64,000 nucleotides of DNA from Tepidanaerobacter acetatoxydans Re1. Lineage in GTDB: Bacteria > Bacillota > Thermosediminibacteria > Thermosediminibacterales > Tepidanaerobacteraceae. The notes beneath the pieces were generated by a model, which was given only the letters and a program-made list of their open reading frames with translations, searched no databases and had not been told where the DNA came from. This document shows, one piece after another, positions 56,171 through 64,000 of the stretch (its first letter is position 1; each line of letters begins with the position of its first letter). The position numbers and the translations under genes were made by a program. The DNA lies in NCBI RefSeq assembly GCF_000328765.2, contig NC_019954.2:1244501-1308500 (forward strand), written 5' to 3'.

Positions 56171-56176
56171 TTAAAT

Positions 56177-56734
56177 TTGGACAAGAAGATTTATACTGAG
56201 ATGGAAAACCAAATGAATGAGGTATTGGTAAATTTAAAGTCGGAGTTTACCACTATAAGAGCCGGTAGGGCATCTGCAGCACTTCTTGATAAAATATATG
56301 TAGATTATTACGGTTCGCCCACTCCTGTAAATCAAGTTGCTTCTGTCAGTGTCCCGGAACCTAAAATGATTCTAATACAGCCGTGGGACTTAAAAATGCT
56401 TGGGGTCATAGAGAAGGCTATTTTAAAGTCAGATCTTGGCCTTACGCCAAATAACGATGGTAAGGTTATAAGACTGATTCTACCGGAACTGACCGCTGAA
56501 AGAAGACAGGAACTTGTAAAATTATCTAAGAAAAAAGCCGAAGAGGCCAAAGTATCCATTAGAAATATTCGCAGAGAATATAATGATGTTTTAAAGAAGA
56601 TGGAAAAAAACAGAGAAATTTCCGAGGATGATTTAAAGCGTTCACAGGAAGAAATTCAAAAAATAACCGATAAATACATAGATGAAGTTGAAAAGATATT
56701 AGCTAATAAGGAAAAAGACATAATGGAAGTATAA
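56177..56734 (+). CDS. frr: Ribosome recycling factor
   Basis: RRF splits post-termination ribosomes with EF-G. The 185-residue product carries [20 protein letters not shown] (~23-42), [12 protein letters not shown] and [20 protein letters not shown]. Its start is TTG 56177, with GGGGAG 10 bases upstream. It follows pyrH after 6 bases. The 157 bases to uppS hold a terminator. Confidence 0.96.
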   Translation: MDKKIYTEMENQMNEVLVNLKSEFTTIRAGRASAALLDKIYVDYYGSPTPVNQVASVSVPEPKMILIQPWDLKMLGVIEKAILKSDLGLTPNNDGKVIRLILPELTAERRQELVKLSKKKAEEAKVSIRNIRREYNDVLKKMEKNREISEDDLKRSQEEIQKITDKYIDEVEKILANKEKDIMEV

Positions 56735-56830
56735 ACTCAATTATATTTTTATTTACCACATAGACCATTTTATTTTTTTAAAATTACTGAGTGCAAAGAT
56801 TTATCCAGTCGAGGCAGTTGACTAAGGGTA

Positions 56831-56859
56831 AGAATCCCCTCGGTGGAGGGGATTCTTTT
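56831..56859 (+). terminator. Terminator or attenuator before uppS
   Basis: AGAATCCCCTC (56831-56841) and GAGGGGATTCT (56846-56856) form a perfect 11-bp GC-rich stem with the loop GGTG and a short T run (TTTT, then G). Upstream CGAGG (56810-56814) could pair instead with CCTCG (56838-56842), so this may be an attenuator. No promoter is evident after it. Confidence 0.72.
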
Positions 56860-56891
56860 GCGTAAATTGTGTAGGAGGAATATGAGATAGA

Positions 56892-57650
56892 ATGTCTATG
56901 AATGATTCTAAACCTATGTTAGAGAAATTAAAAATGCATAATATGCCAAAACATATTGCTATAATAATGGACGGCAACGGACGGTGGGCAGAAAGTAAGA
57001 GCCTTCCCAGAATAGCTGGCCATTGGGCAGGAGCCGAAACGCTTAAGAATATTGTAAGCACTTGTTCAAAATTAAAAATCCAAATTTTAACCGTATTTGC
57101 ATTTTCGTCTGAGAACTGGAAAAGGCCTGCTGAAGAAGTAAATTCATTAATGAATCTTTTATTGTATTATCTAAAAAAAGAGGTTGAAGAATTACACCGA
57201 AATAATATAAGAATTATTGTAACTGGTGATTGGGAAGAGTTACCTGATAAAGTTGCTAAACAAATTAAAAAAAGCATAATAATAACACAGAATAATTCCG
57301 GACTTGTTTTGAATATTGCATTGAATTATGGTGCTCGTAAAGAAATATTATTGGCTTGCAAGAATATATGCAGTGATGTTTTAAAAGGCGATCTGATTAT
57401 TGATAAAATCGATGAAGAGCGATTTAATAAGTATTTATATACTCATGATTTACCGGATCCGGATTTATTGATAAGACCCAGTGGTGAGTTACGGATAAGC
57501 AATTTTTTACTCTGGCAAATTGCTTATACTGAATTATGGTTTACGGAAATATTTTGGCCCGAGTTTAAACCGGAGGATCTGTTAAAAGCTATATATGATT
57601 ATCAAGCACGCGAACGAAGATTTGGAGGGCTAAAAAAACAAAGCAGGTGA
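56892..57650 (+). CDS. uppS: Isoprenyl transferase (undecaprenyl diphosphate synthase)
   Basis: UppS builds the C55 lipid carrier for cell-wall synthesis. The 252-residue product contains HIAIIMDGNGRWAESKSLPR (~21-40; catalytic Asp in MDGNGRW), GHWAGAETLKNIV, FAFSSENWKRP and DPDLLIRPSGELRISNFLLW (~190-209). AGGAGG (56873-56878) is 13 bases from ATG 56892 but only 3 from an intervening ATG AGA TAG at 56882, so initiation here is unusual. cdsA follows within 4 bases. Confidence 0.94.
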   Translation: MSMNDSKPMLEKLKMHNMPKHIAIIMDGNGRWAESKSLPRIAGHWAGAETLKNIVSTCSKLKIQILTVFAFSSENWKRPAEEVNSLMNLLLYYLKKEVEELHRNNIRIIVTGDWEELPDKVAKQIKKSIIITQNNSGLVLNIALNYGARKEILLACKNICSDVLKGDLIIDKIDEERFNKYLYTHDLPDPDLLIRPSGELRISNFLLWQIAYTELWFTEIFWPEFKPEDLLKAIYDYQARERRFGGLKKQSR

Positions 57651-57654
57651 ATTG

Positions 57655-58467
57655 ATGCTTATAAGAACTATAAGTGCTATTATCGGTATGCTGATATTGG
57701 GATATGGTATAAATACTGGTGGTTGGTTCTTTTATATAGGGATAACTGTTCTAAACTTATGTGCTATTTATGAACTTTATAATGCCTTACAAAAAGCAGA
57801 TATACATATAAATTTCATTTTAAATTCAGTTTTTGCAGTTGTGCTATTATATTTTGTTAATTTTTCTTATAAATTCGATTTTATCTTAGTTTATTTTTCT
57901 ATAGTATTAATACTCATATTGACATTTTTATTTAGTTTAATAAATAATTTTCACAGCCGTTTAAGTGATGCTGTTTTTAGTGTATTTTCATTTGTATATA
58001 CCGCACTCTTATTTATGAGCATTATACTAGCCAGGAATCTTCCTAACGGAACGAACTTAACTTGGTGGATATTTGTTACAATTTGGGCTTGTGATACAGG
58101 AGCTTTTTTTGCCGGTATTTGGTGGGGCAGAATACCTCTAGCGCCAAATATTAGTCCGAAAAAAACTTTAGAAGGAAGCTTAGGCGGTATTTTATTAAGT
58201 GTAATAGTATGCACTATTTTCAAAATATATTTTCTGCCGGAAATAAGCAATCTATATGCTGTGATATTAGGTTTTTTAATCGCATTTGCTTCTCAAGCAG
58301 GTGATTTATCGGCTTCTTTAATTAAACGGTATTGCAAGATTAAGGATTTTTCAAATATCATTCCCGGTCATGGAGGAATTCTTGACAGATTAGACAGTGC
58401 TCTTTTCTCTTTTCCTGTGGCATATATTTATATTATATTATTACTTCAAAAAGGTGGTCTCCAATGA
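57655..58467 (+). CDS. cdsA: Phosphatidate cytidylyltransferase
   Basis: CdsA makes CDP-diacylglycerol for phospholipid synthesis. The 270-residue integral membrane protein has about seven hydrophobic helices and the family signature near the C-terminus: AGDLSASLIKRYCKIKDFSN (~214-233), then IIPGHGGILDRLDSALF. Mid-protein ACDTGAFFAG and SPKKTLEGSLGG are also typical. ATG 57655 is chosen over TTG 57652; GCAGGTGA lies upstream. It overlaps the next gene by 4 bases. Confidence 0.94.
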   Translation: MLIRTISAIIGMLILGYGINTGGWFFYIGITVLNLCAIYELYNALQKADIHINFILNSVFAVVLLYFVNFSYKFDFILVYFSIVLILILTFLFSLINNFHSRLSDAVFSVFSFVYTALLFMSIILARNLPNGTNLTWWIFVTIWACDTGAFFAGIWWGRIPLAPNISPKKTLEGSLGGILLSVIVCTIFKIYFLPEISNLYAVILGFLIAFASQAGDLSASLIKRYCKIKDFSNIIPGHGGILDRLDSALFSFPVAYIYIILLLQKGGLQ

Positions 58468-59543
58468 AAATAAAAACCACTTATACCCCGATCGTTTTTC
58501 TAATCCTTGCTATAATTTTCACTTCACTAATCATTGTTTTAGCCTTAAAACATTTACTGCCGTTAGTTATAGGGATAATTTTAGCCATATTGATTGATCC
58601 CATAGTAAGTTTCATTGAAAGAAAAACAGGCTTTACCAGAGGTGTAATTACTGCGATAGTCCTTACTGCGATATTCTGTGGATTAGGCTATGTTTTTTTT
58701 CTTATAATCGCACGCTTTACTTTTGAACTAGCAAGGCTTATAAATCTTATACCTTACCAGCGCGATTATTTTAACACTATTTTAGATAAGGTTTTTCTAT
58801 TTATAAATAGCTTTTTTTCAAGGATTCCCGAAGAAATATTGACATATGTAAAAGCAAACTTAAATCAAATATTGTCAACAATTACAGGTTCGATATCGGA
58901 TTTTTATAGTCTTTTAGTTAATAAGATATGGATGGTTCCTAATTTATTTGTTAGCGCCTTTGCCATAATAGTATTTGTGTTTTTATTTACTTATTTTTTG
59001 ACCAAGGACAAGGATAAAATCATAGAAGCTATAAAGAACTTATTTCCAGAGCAGTTTCAGGAGCAGGTAAAATTACTCCAAGTCGAAATTATATTCTCCT
59101 TTTTTAGATTGATAAAAGCACAAATAATTTTAGTTATTATTTCTGCAGTTATAACCGTTATCGGCTTTTATATTTTAAGAGTAGATTATGCGCTAATTTT
59201 AGGGATAATTTGCGGGCTATTGGATATAATGCCTTTGTTTGGGCCCAGCTTAATATTCATACCGTGGATTATTTATTCGATTATTGTTCATAATATAAAT
59301 TTCGCTGTGGGTTTGTTGCTATTATATGTTATAATTATTGGAAGCAGACAGATTTTGCAAGCCAAAGTAATCGGTCAGAATCTTGACGTAGATCCCTTGT
59401 TAACTTTAATCTCCATCTATCTGGGGATAGAAATGCTGGGTTGGAAAGGATTATTTATAGGACCTTTGGTAGTTGTCGTAGTTAGAGCTCTGATTCATTC
59501 AGGAATAATACCTCCATTGACTAAAACTACAAAGAAAGTATAA
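58464..59543 (+). CDS. AI-2E/PerM family membrane permease (second copy)
   Basis: The 359-residue product has about eight hydrophobic segments and matches the same family as the permease at 52.7 kb. Shared features are the N-terminal PLVIGIILAILIDPIVSFIE (~33-52), FTYFLTKDKDKIIEAI, and the C-terminal LLTLISIYLGIEMLGWKGLF followed by IGPLVVVVVRALI. Its substrate cannot be told from sequence. It sits where dxr usually lies between cdsA and rseP and overlaps cdsA by 4 bases, so it is an integral part of this operon. Confidence 0.86.
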   Translation: MKIKTTYTPIVFLILAIIFTSLIIVLALKHLLPLVIGIILAILIDPIVSFIERKTGFTRGVITAIVLTAIFCGLGYVFFLIIARFTFELARLINLIPYQRDYFNTILDKVFLFINSFFSRIPEEILTYVKANLNQILSTITGSISDFYSLLVNKIWMVPNLFVSAFAIIVFVFLFTYFLTKDKDKIIEAIKNLFPEQFQEQVKLLQVEIIFSFFRLIKAQIILVIISAVITVIGFYILRVDYALILGIICGLLDIMPLFGPSLIFIPWIIYSIIVHNINFAVGLLLLYVIIIGSRQILQAKVIGQNLDVDPLLTLISIYLGIEMLGWKGLFIGPLVVVVVRALIHSGIIPPLTKTTKKV

Positions 59544-59563
59544 AATTACGGAAGGTGGAAATA

Positions 59564-60601
59564 TTGCTAACCTTAGTTACTTCGATAATAGTTTTTGGTA
59601 TGCTTGTTTTTTTTCATGAATTCGGTCACTTCATTTTTGCAAAATTATCTGATATAAAGGTTAATGAATTCAGCCTAGGTTTTGGACCACAAATATTAAA
59701 AATAAAGCTGAAAGAAACTGAGTATTTCATACGGGCACTTCCTTTTGGCGGTTACGTAAAAATGGAGGGAGAAGATTCTAAAACTACTGATCCCAGAGCT
59801 TTTAACAATAAACCAGCATTAGTAAGAATGGGTGTTGTATTAGCGGGGCCTATAATGAATTTTCTTCTAGCTGTACTTTTACTGGCAATTATTAGTTTTT
59901 CTTCAGGGATTGCTACAACAAGCGTTACAGTTATCCCTGGGGAACCGGCTGAACAAGCTGGAATCCGCAATGGAGATCAAATATATGCTATAAATAATGA
60001 AAAGGTTAACTCCTGGGATGAAATAGTAGATATAATTAGTAATAAACCGTATGAAGAAATAAACATAACGGTGCTTAGAAATGGCGATTTTATTTCATAT
60101 AAAGTAAATACAGCGGCAGAGCCACAGACACAGCGAGGAATTATAGGCATTAAAACTGTTGTAGTCAAACATTCTTTGAGTAAGAGTCTTGGGTTTGGAG
60201 TCGAAAAGACTTTTTGGATTTCAAAAATGATATTGGTAGGTCTATCTCAAATGATAACTGGTAACGCAAAAGTCGATGTGGTAGGCCCTGTAGGAATGTT
60301 TCAAATAGTAGGTGAAGCAGCTAAGGTAGGTATTTTTCAACTTTTATATATCGCAGCTCTAATAAGTATAAATTTAGGATTATTTAATCTTTTTCCTATT
60401 CCTGCCCTAGATGGCGGTCGAGCCATTTTCTTGTTATTAGAGCTTTTAAGAGGCAAATCAATTGATCAAGAAAAAGAAGGCTTAATACATTTTATTGGAT
60501 TTGCTTTATTGATGTTTTTAATGATAGTAGTTTTATTCAAAGATATAAAGGAACTGGATTTGATAAATTTGATGAAACAGTTTTGGTTAAAAATGCAATA
60601 A
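59564..60601 (+). CDS. rseP: Site-2 protease family zinc metalloprotease RseP
   Basis: RseP (RasP in B. subtilis) cleaves transmembrane anti-sigma factors and remnant signal peptides inside the membrane. The 345-residue product has the HEFGH zinc motif (HEFGHFIFAKL, ~18-28), the FGGYVKMEGED segment, a single PDZ domain (~120-190) and the second-site NLFPIPALDGGRAIFLL (~277-293). I choose TTG 59564, after GGAAGGTGG, over GTG 59555. Confidence 0.94.
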   Translation: MLTLVTSIIVFGMLVFFHEFGHFIFAKLSDIKVNEFSLGFGPQILKIKLKETEYFIRALPFGGYVKMEGEDSKTTDPRAFNNKPALVRMGVVLAGPIMNFLLAVLLLAIISFSSGIATTSVTVIPGEPAEQAGIRNGDQIYAINNEKVNSWDEIVDIISNKPYEEINITVLRNGDFISYKVNTAAEPQTQRGIIGIKTVVVKHSLSKSLGFGVEKTFWISKMILVGLSQMITGNAKVDVVGPVGMFQIVGEAAKVGIFQLLYIAALISINLGLFNLFPIPALDGGRAIFLLLELLRGKSIDQEKEGLIHFIGFALLMFLMIVVLFKDIKELDLINLMKQFWLKMQ

Positions 60602-60662
60602 TAAAAATTTACTGAACATATATTTTAAGCTCAGATTTATTTGGTAATTAACTGGAGGAGCT

Positions 60663-61742
60663 ATGATGAATAATTACGGTATAAAAGATAGACGTAAGTC
60701 TAAAAAAATTATGGTTAGTAATGTCGGTATTGGAGGGGACAGCTCCATCAGCGTTCAGTCCATGACAAATACAAAGACATATGATGTAAAAAGTACCATA
60801 CAACAGATACATGCTTTAGAAGAATATGGCTGTGATATTATCAGGGTAGCTGTCCCGGATCAAGAAAGTGCTGAAGCTATATCCAAGATAAAAAGGCAAA
60901 TTCATATACCCTTAGTGGCAGATATCCAGTTTGATTATCGTTTGGCGATTGAATCCATTAGGCAGGGTGCCGATGCTATCAGAATAAATCCAGGAAACAT
61001 CGGTGATGCCGAAAGGGTCAGGGAGATTGTTCAGCTAGCCAAAGCTTATCAAATACCTATCAGAATAGGTGTCAATTCAGGGTCCATTGAAAAGGATTTA
61101 CTTCACAAGTATGGCAAACCCACACCTGAAGCAATGGTCGAAAGTGCGTTAAGACATATTGAAATTTTAGAGAACATGAATTTTAGCGATATAGTAGTTT
61201 CACTTAAGTCTTCTGACGTGCTTTCAAATATATTGGCATACAAAATGATGGCTCTGAAAGTAGATTACCCTTTGCACTTGGGTATAACAGAAGCCGGAAC
61301 ATTAATAAACGGTACAGTAAAGTCTTCAGTAGGTTTAGGGATTTTATTGTATGAAGGAATTGGTGACACAATTCGAGTATCTTTGACAGGGGAACCGTCA
61401 GATGAGGTAAAAGTGGGCATTGAAATATTAAAAAGCTTAAATTTAAGAGAAGGCGGAATAAATTTGATTTCATGTCCAACATGTGGTAGAACTGAAGTTG
61501 ATTTAATCAGTATAGCAAAAGAAATTGAAGAAAAGCTTGCCAATGTGAAAAAGCCACTGAAGGTAGCAGTTATGGGGTGCATAGTAAACGGCCCGGGTGA
61601 AGCCAAAGAAGCAGATATCGGTATTGCAGGCGGCAAAAAAAAGGTTGCAATATTTAAAAAGGGTGAGATAATAAAGACTGTATCTGAAGAAGATGCTGTT
61701 TCAGAGCTTATTCGAGAAATAAATGAGATAGTGAACATCTAA
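60663..61742 (+). CDS. ispG: 4-hydroxy-3-methylbut-2-en-1-yl diphosphate synthase
   Basis: IspG is the [4Fe-4S] enzyme that converts MEcPP to HMBPP in the MEP isoprenoid pathway. The 359-residue product has SVQSMTNTKTYDVKSTIQQI (~31-50), PLVADIQFDYRLAIE, RINPGNIG, and the cluster-binding cysteines in ISCPTCGRTEVDL (~272-284) and MGCIVNGPGEAKEADIG (~307-323). A second ATG at 60666 has the better spacing (7 bases) from GGAGG. Its presence implies a MEP pathway, although dxr is not next to cdsA. Confidence 0.96.
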   Translation: MMNNYGIKDRRKSKKIMVSNVGIGGDSSISVQSMTNTKTYDVKSTIQQIHALEEYGCDIIRVAVPDQESAEAISKIKRQIHIPLVADIQFDYRLAIESIRQGADAIRINPGNIGDAERVREIVQLAKAYQIPIRIGVNSGSIEKDLLHKYGKPTPEAMVESALRHIEILENMNFSDIVVSLKSSDVLSNILAYKMMALKVDYPLHLGITEAGTLINGTVKSSVGLGILLYEGIGDTIRVSLTGEPSDEVKVGIEILKSLNLREGGINLISCPTCGRTEVDLISIAKEIEEKLANVKKPLKVAVMGCIVNGPGEAKEADIGIAGGKKKVAIFKKGEIIKTVSEEDAVSELIREINEIVNI

Positions 61743-61792
61743 AATATGTTATTATATTTTAAGGGAAAGTTGAAGGAGGTAATACTTGAACT

Positions 61793-63229
61793 ATGGAAAA
61801 TGACTTTGTAAAGGAAATAACACCAAAAACTGAAGATTTTTCACAGTGGTATGTTGATGTGATACTTAAAGCCGAACTGGCAGATTACTCACCTGTTAGA
61901 GGTTGTATGGTTATAAGGCCTTATGGCTATGCCTTGTGGGAAAATATACAGCAGTTATTAGATGATCGTTTTAAAGCTACTGGCCATAAAAACGCGTATT
62001 TTCCTCTCTTCATTCCAGAATCTCTTCTTCAAAAAGAAGCCGAACATGTAGAAGGTTTTGCTCCGGAAGTGGCTTGGGTTACTCACGGAGGAAACGAAAA
62101 GCTAGCCGAACGTTTGGCGGTAAGACCTACTTCCGAAACTATAATATGTAATATGTATTCTAAATGGATAAAATCCTGGCGAGACCTGCCAGTTCTAATA
62201 AATCAATGGTGTAATGTAGTTAGATGGGAAAAAAGCACGAAGCCATTTTTACGTACTGCTGAATTTTTGTGGCAAGAGGGGCATACAGCACACAGGACTA
62301 AAGAAGATGCCGAAGAAGAAGCTTTAAGGATGCTTGAAGTTTATAGAGATTTCGTAGAAACAGATTTGGCACTACCCGTAATAAAAGGTGAAAAGTCAGA
62401 TAATGAAAAATTTGCCGGTGCTTCTAAGACATATACTATAGAAGCATTGATGAGTGACGGAAGAGCTCTTCAAGCGGGAACATCTCATAATTTAGGCCAG
62501 CATTTTGCTAAAGCTTATGATATTACTTTTTTAGATCAGGACGGCCAGCTTAAGTATGTTTGGCAGACATCATGGGGTATTACTACTCGATTAATTGGTG
62601 CCATTGTTATGGTCCATGGCGATGACCGTGGTTTAAAAATTCCTCCAACTATAGCACCTATACAAGCAGTTATTGTACCGATTTTTGGCAGACAAACTGA
62701 ATTAGTGTTAAATAAAACCAATGAAATTTTTACTAAACTTAAAAGTGAAGTAAGAATTGAGCTTGATGATCGCGATGAATATACGCCAGGATGGAAATTT
62801 AATGAATGGGAAATGCGGGGAGTTCCGGTTCGTATTGAGATAGGTCCAAAAGATATTCAAAGACAGCAGGTGGTTCTTGTGAGAAGAGACACAGGAGAAA
62901 AATTTACTGTAAGTGAATCTGAGTTACTGCCCCGCTTAAAAACCCTATTGGATGAAATACAAGAAAACATGTTTAATCAAGCTAAAAGATTCATGCGGGA
63001 AAACATCAGGAAAGTTGATAATTTTGATGAGTTTAAACAAATAATAGATACGAAAAGAGGTTTTATAAAAACACATTGGTGCGGAAATCCAGGATGTGAA
63101 AAATATGTAAAGGAAGAAACCGGAGCCACTCTCAGGTGTATCCCTTTTTCTGAACAATCAACTTTAGGACGATGCATAGTATGTAATAAAGAATCGAATA
63201 TTATTGCTTATTTTGCAAAATCCTATTAA
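61793..63229 (+). CDS. proS: Prolyl-tRNA synthetase, archaeal/eukaryotic-type short form
   Basis: Class II synthetase that charges tRNA-Pro. The 478-residue product is the short type without the bacterial editing insertion. It shows YSPVRGCMVIRPYGYALWEN (~32-51), RPTSETIICNMYSKWI (~114-129; motif 2 region), RTAEFLWQEGHTAH and GTSHNLGQHFAKAY. The cysteine-rich C-terminal zinc-binding domain has CGNPGCEKY and GRCIVCNK. AAGGAGG is 13 bases from ATG 61793, while an out-of-frame TTG mini-ORF at 61786 has ideal spacing. The family assignment is firm. Confidence 0.96.
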   Translation: MENDFVKEITPKTEDFSQWYVDVILKAELADYSPVRGCMVIRPYGYALWENIQQLLDDRFKATGHKNAYFPLFIPESLLQKEAEHVEGFAPEVAWVTHGGNEKLAERLAVRPTSETIICNMYSKWIKSWRDLPVLINQWCNVVRWEKSTKPFLRTAEFLWQEGHTAHRTKEDAEEEALRMLEVYRDFVETDLALPVIKGEKSDNEKFAGASKTYTIEALMSDGRALQAGTSHNLGQHFAKAYDITFLDQDGQLKYVWQTSWGITTRLIGAIVMVHGDDRGLKIPPTIAPIQAVIVPIFGRQTELVLNKTNEIFTKLKSEVRIELDDRDEYTPGWKFNEWEMRGVPVRIEIGPKDIQRQQVVLVRRDTGEKFTVSESELLPRLKTLLDEIQENMFNQAKRFMRENIRKVDNFDEFKQIIDTKRGFIKTHWCGNPGCEKYVKEETGATLRCIPFSEQSTLGRCIVCNKESNIIAYFAKSY

Positions 63230-63376
63230 AAAATAGCATTATAAAAAATTCCCTATTTAACTTTATGAGTAAATAAAACTAGAAATATTTAATTATTTTG
63301 TTAAAGCTTTTTAAAATCTTAGTTAGTAAATTTGTGTTTGCCAGACAAATTAAATTGCAAAGGGTGATTTACACCT
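63230..63376 (+). other. AT-rich spacer before the glycosyltransferase
   Basis: These 147 bases hold no gene. A 7-bp inverted repeat, AATTTGT (63329-63335) and ACAAATT (63345-63351), lies about 25 bases before the next start. I see no clear terminator for proS and no well-formed promoter. Confidence 0.3.
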
Positions 63377-64000
63377 ATGAAAATTGCTGTGGTAATACCT
63401 GCATACAATGAAGAAAAAACCATAGGTAATGTTTTAAAACCCTTGTCAACCCACAAACTAATAGATGAAATTATTGTTATAAGTGACGGCTCGAGTGATA
63501 ATACTGCAAAAATAGCCAAATCTTATAAGGCTTGCGTAATTGAGCTTGAGAAAAATCAAGGAAAAACAAATGCTGTCTTAATAGGCGTTAAAAATACGGA
63601 TGCGGATATAATCCTAATGCTAGATGCAGACTTAATAGGCTTGAAGGATGAACATATTACGAGCCTTTTACAGCCTATTATTGATAAAAAAGCTGATATG
63701 ACTATAGGGATATTTAAATCCGGGAGAGGAGCTACTGATTTAGCCCAAAAAATCGCACCATTTCTTTCGGGTCAGAGAGCTATATCAAGATCAGTTTTTT
63801 ATAAACTTGAAAAACACAATGTAAAAGATTATGGTATTGAAATGGCACTTACTTTAATGGCCGAGAAAGAAAAAGTAAGGGTTCAGCGAGTTTATCTTCC
63901 TAATTTAACTCATGTAATGAAAGAAGAAAAAAGAGGTGCTTTTTTAGGCTTTATATCCAGAATAAAAATGTATGTGGATATAATATCTAGTGCTATAAAA
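63377..64000 (+). CDS. Family-2 glycosyltransferase, 5' part (runs out of window)
   Basis: The frame is open from ATG 63377 to the last base (208 codons), so the C-terminus is outside the window. The N-terminal GT-A fold is clear: VVIPAYNEEKTIGNVL (~5-20), EIIVISDGSSDNT (~31-43), and the metal-binding ADADLIGL-type segment LMLDADLIGL (~78-87). It resembles dolichyl-phosphate-mannose or glucosylglycerate synthase-like enzymes, but the sugar donor and acceptor cannot be told. AGGGTGA lies 9 bases before the start. Confidence 0.85.
   Translation, partial: MKIAVVIPAYNEEKTIGNVLKPLSTHKLIDEIIVISDGSSDNTAKIAKSYKACVIELEKNQGKTNAVLIGVKNTDADIILMLDADLIGLKDEHITSLLQPIIDKKADMTIGIFKSGRGATDLAQKIAPFLSGQRAISRSVFYKLEKHNVKDYGIEMALTLMAEKEKVRVQRVYLPNLTHVMKEEKRGAFLGFISRIKMYVDIISSAIK

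Overview
The window is a gene-dense, low-GC stretch of a Gram-positive chromosome. All genes lie on the + strand and AT-rich spacers are short. Several features point to a motile, endospore-forming member of the Clostridia, probably thermophilic or anaerobic: spoVS with a near-perfect sigma-H promoter, a CodY regulator, short Firmicutes-type FlgD and FliY, a short EF-Ts and an archaeal-type ProRS. Thermosediminibacterales or Thermoanaerobacterales are possible, but the exact genus is a guess. From memory of the Bacillus subtilis map, the order follows the rnc-smc-ftsY ... codY-fla/che-sigD-rpsB-tsf-pyrH-frr-uppS-cdsA-rseP-proS region, so departures from that order are informative. I see no tRNA, rRNA, CRISPR array, prophage or insertion sequence.

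Layout. (1) 1-9.8 kb: RNA processing, chromosome organisation, protein targeting and translation (rnc 3' part, spoVS, smc, ftsY, ylxM, ffh, rpsP, khpA, rimM, trmD, rplS). (2) 9.8-18.5 kb: ribosome assembly GTPase rbgA, rnhB, yraN, a ComM-type ATPase, a corrinoid adenosyltransferase, dprA, topA, trmFO. (3) 18.5-22.3 kb: xerC, hslV, hslU, codY, closed by a strong terminator. The hslV-hslU junction carries a near-perfect 65/64-bp tandem duplication. (4) 22.6-52.2 kb: one giant flagellar/chemotaxis operon from flgB to sigD, then fapA (DUF342) and a small basic protein, closed by a terminator with a 12-bp perfect stem. motA-motB sit inside it, directly after flbD/swrD. A PilZ-domain gene stands where cheB is found in Bacillus. 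(5) 52.5-53.8 kb: a small zinc-ribbon protein and an AI-2E/PerM-family permease that appears to start at ATT. (6) 53.8-63.2 kb: rpsB (promoter and structured leader), attenuator, tsf, terminator, pyrH, frr, terminator, uppS, cdsA, a second AI-2E/PerM permease at the usual dxr position, rseP, ispG, proS. (7) The window ends inside a family-2 glycosyltransferase.

How it works together. FtsY, Ffh and YlxM form or adjoin the signal-recognition-particle branch. RimM, TrmD, RplS, RpsP, RbgA, TrmFO, Tsf, RpsB, Frr and ProS serve translation and ribosome assembly. The flagellar block encodes rod, MS-ring, switch, export apparatus, hook, stator, placement GTPases and sigma-D. Its chemotaxis set is partial: CheY, CheA, CheW, CheC and CheD are present, but CheB and CheR are not. 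UppS, CdsA, RseP and IspG cover isoprenoid, lipid and membrane-proteolysis functions.

Nothing here is a plainly new multi-gene system. The observations most worth a second look are the hslV/hslU duplication, the 11-bp palindrome covering the ylxM ribosome-binding site, two Spo0A-box-like sites exactly 90 bp apart before the flagellar operon, the apparent ATT start, the missing dxr and cheB, and mini-ORFs at the ribosome-binding sites of uppS and proS.
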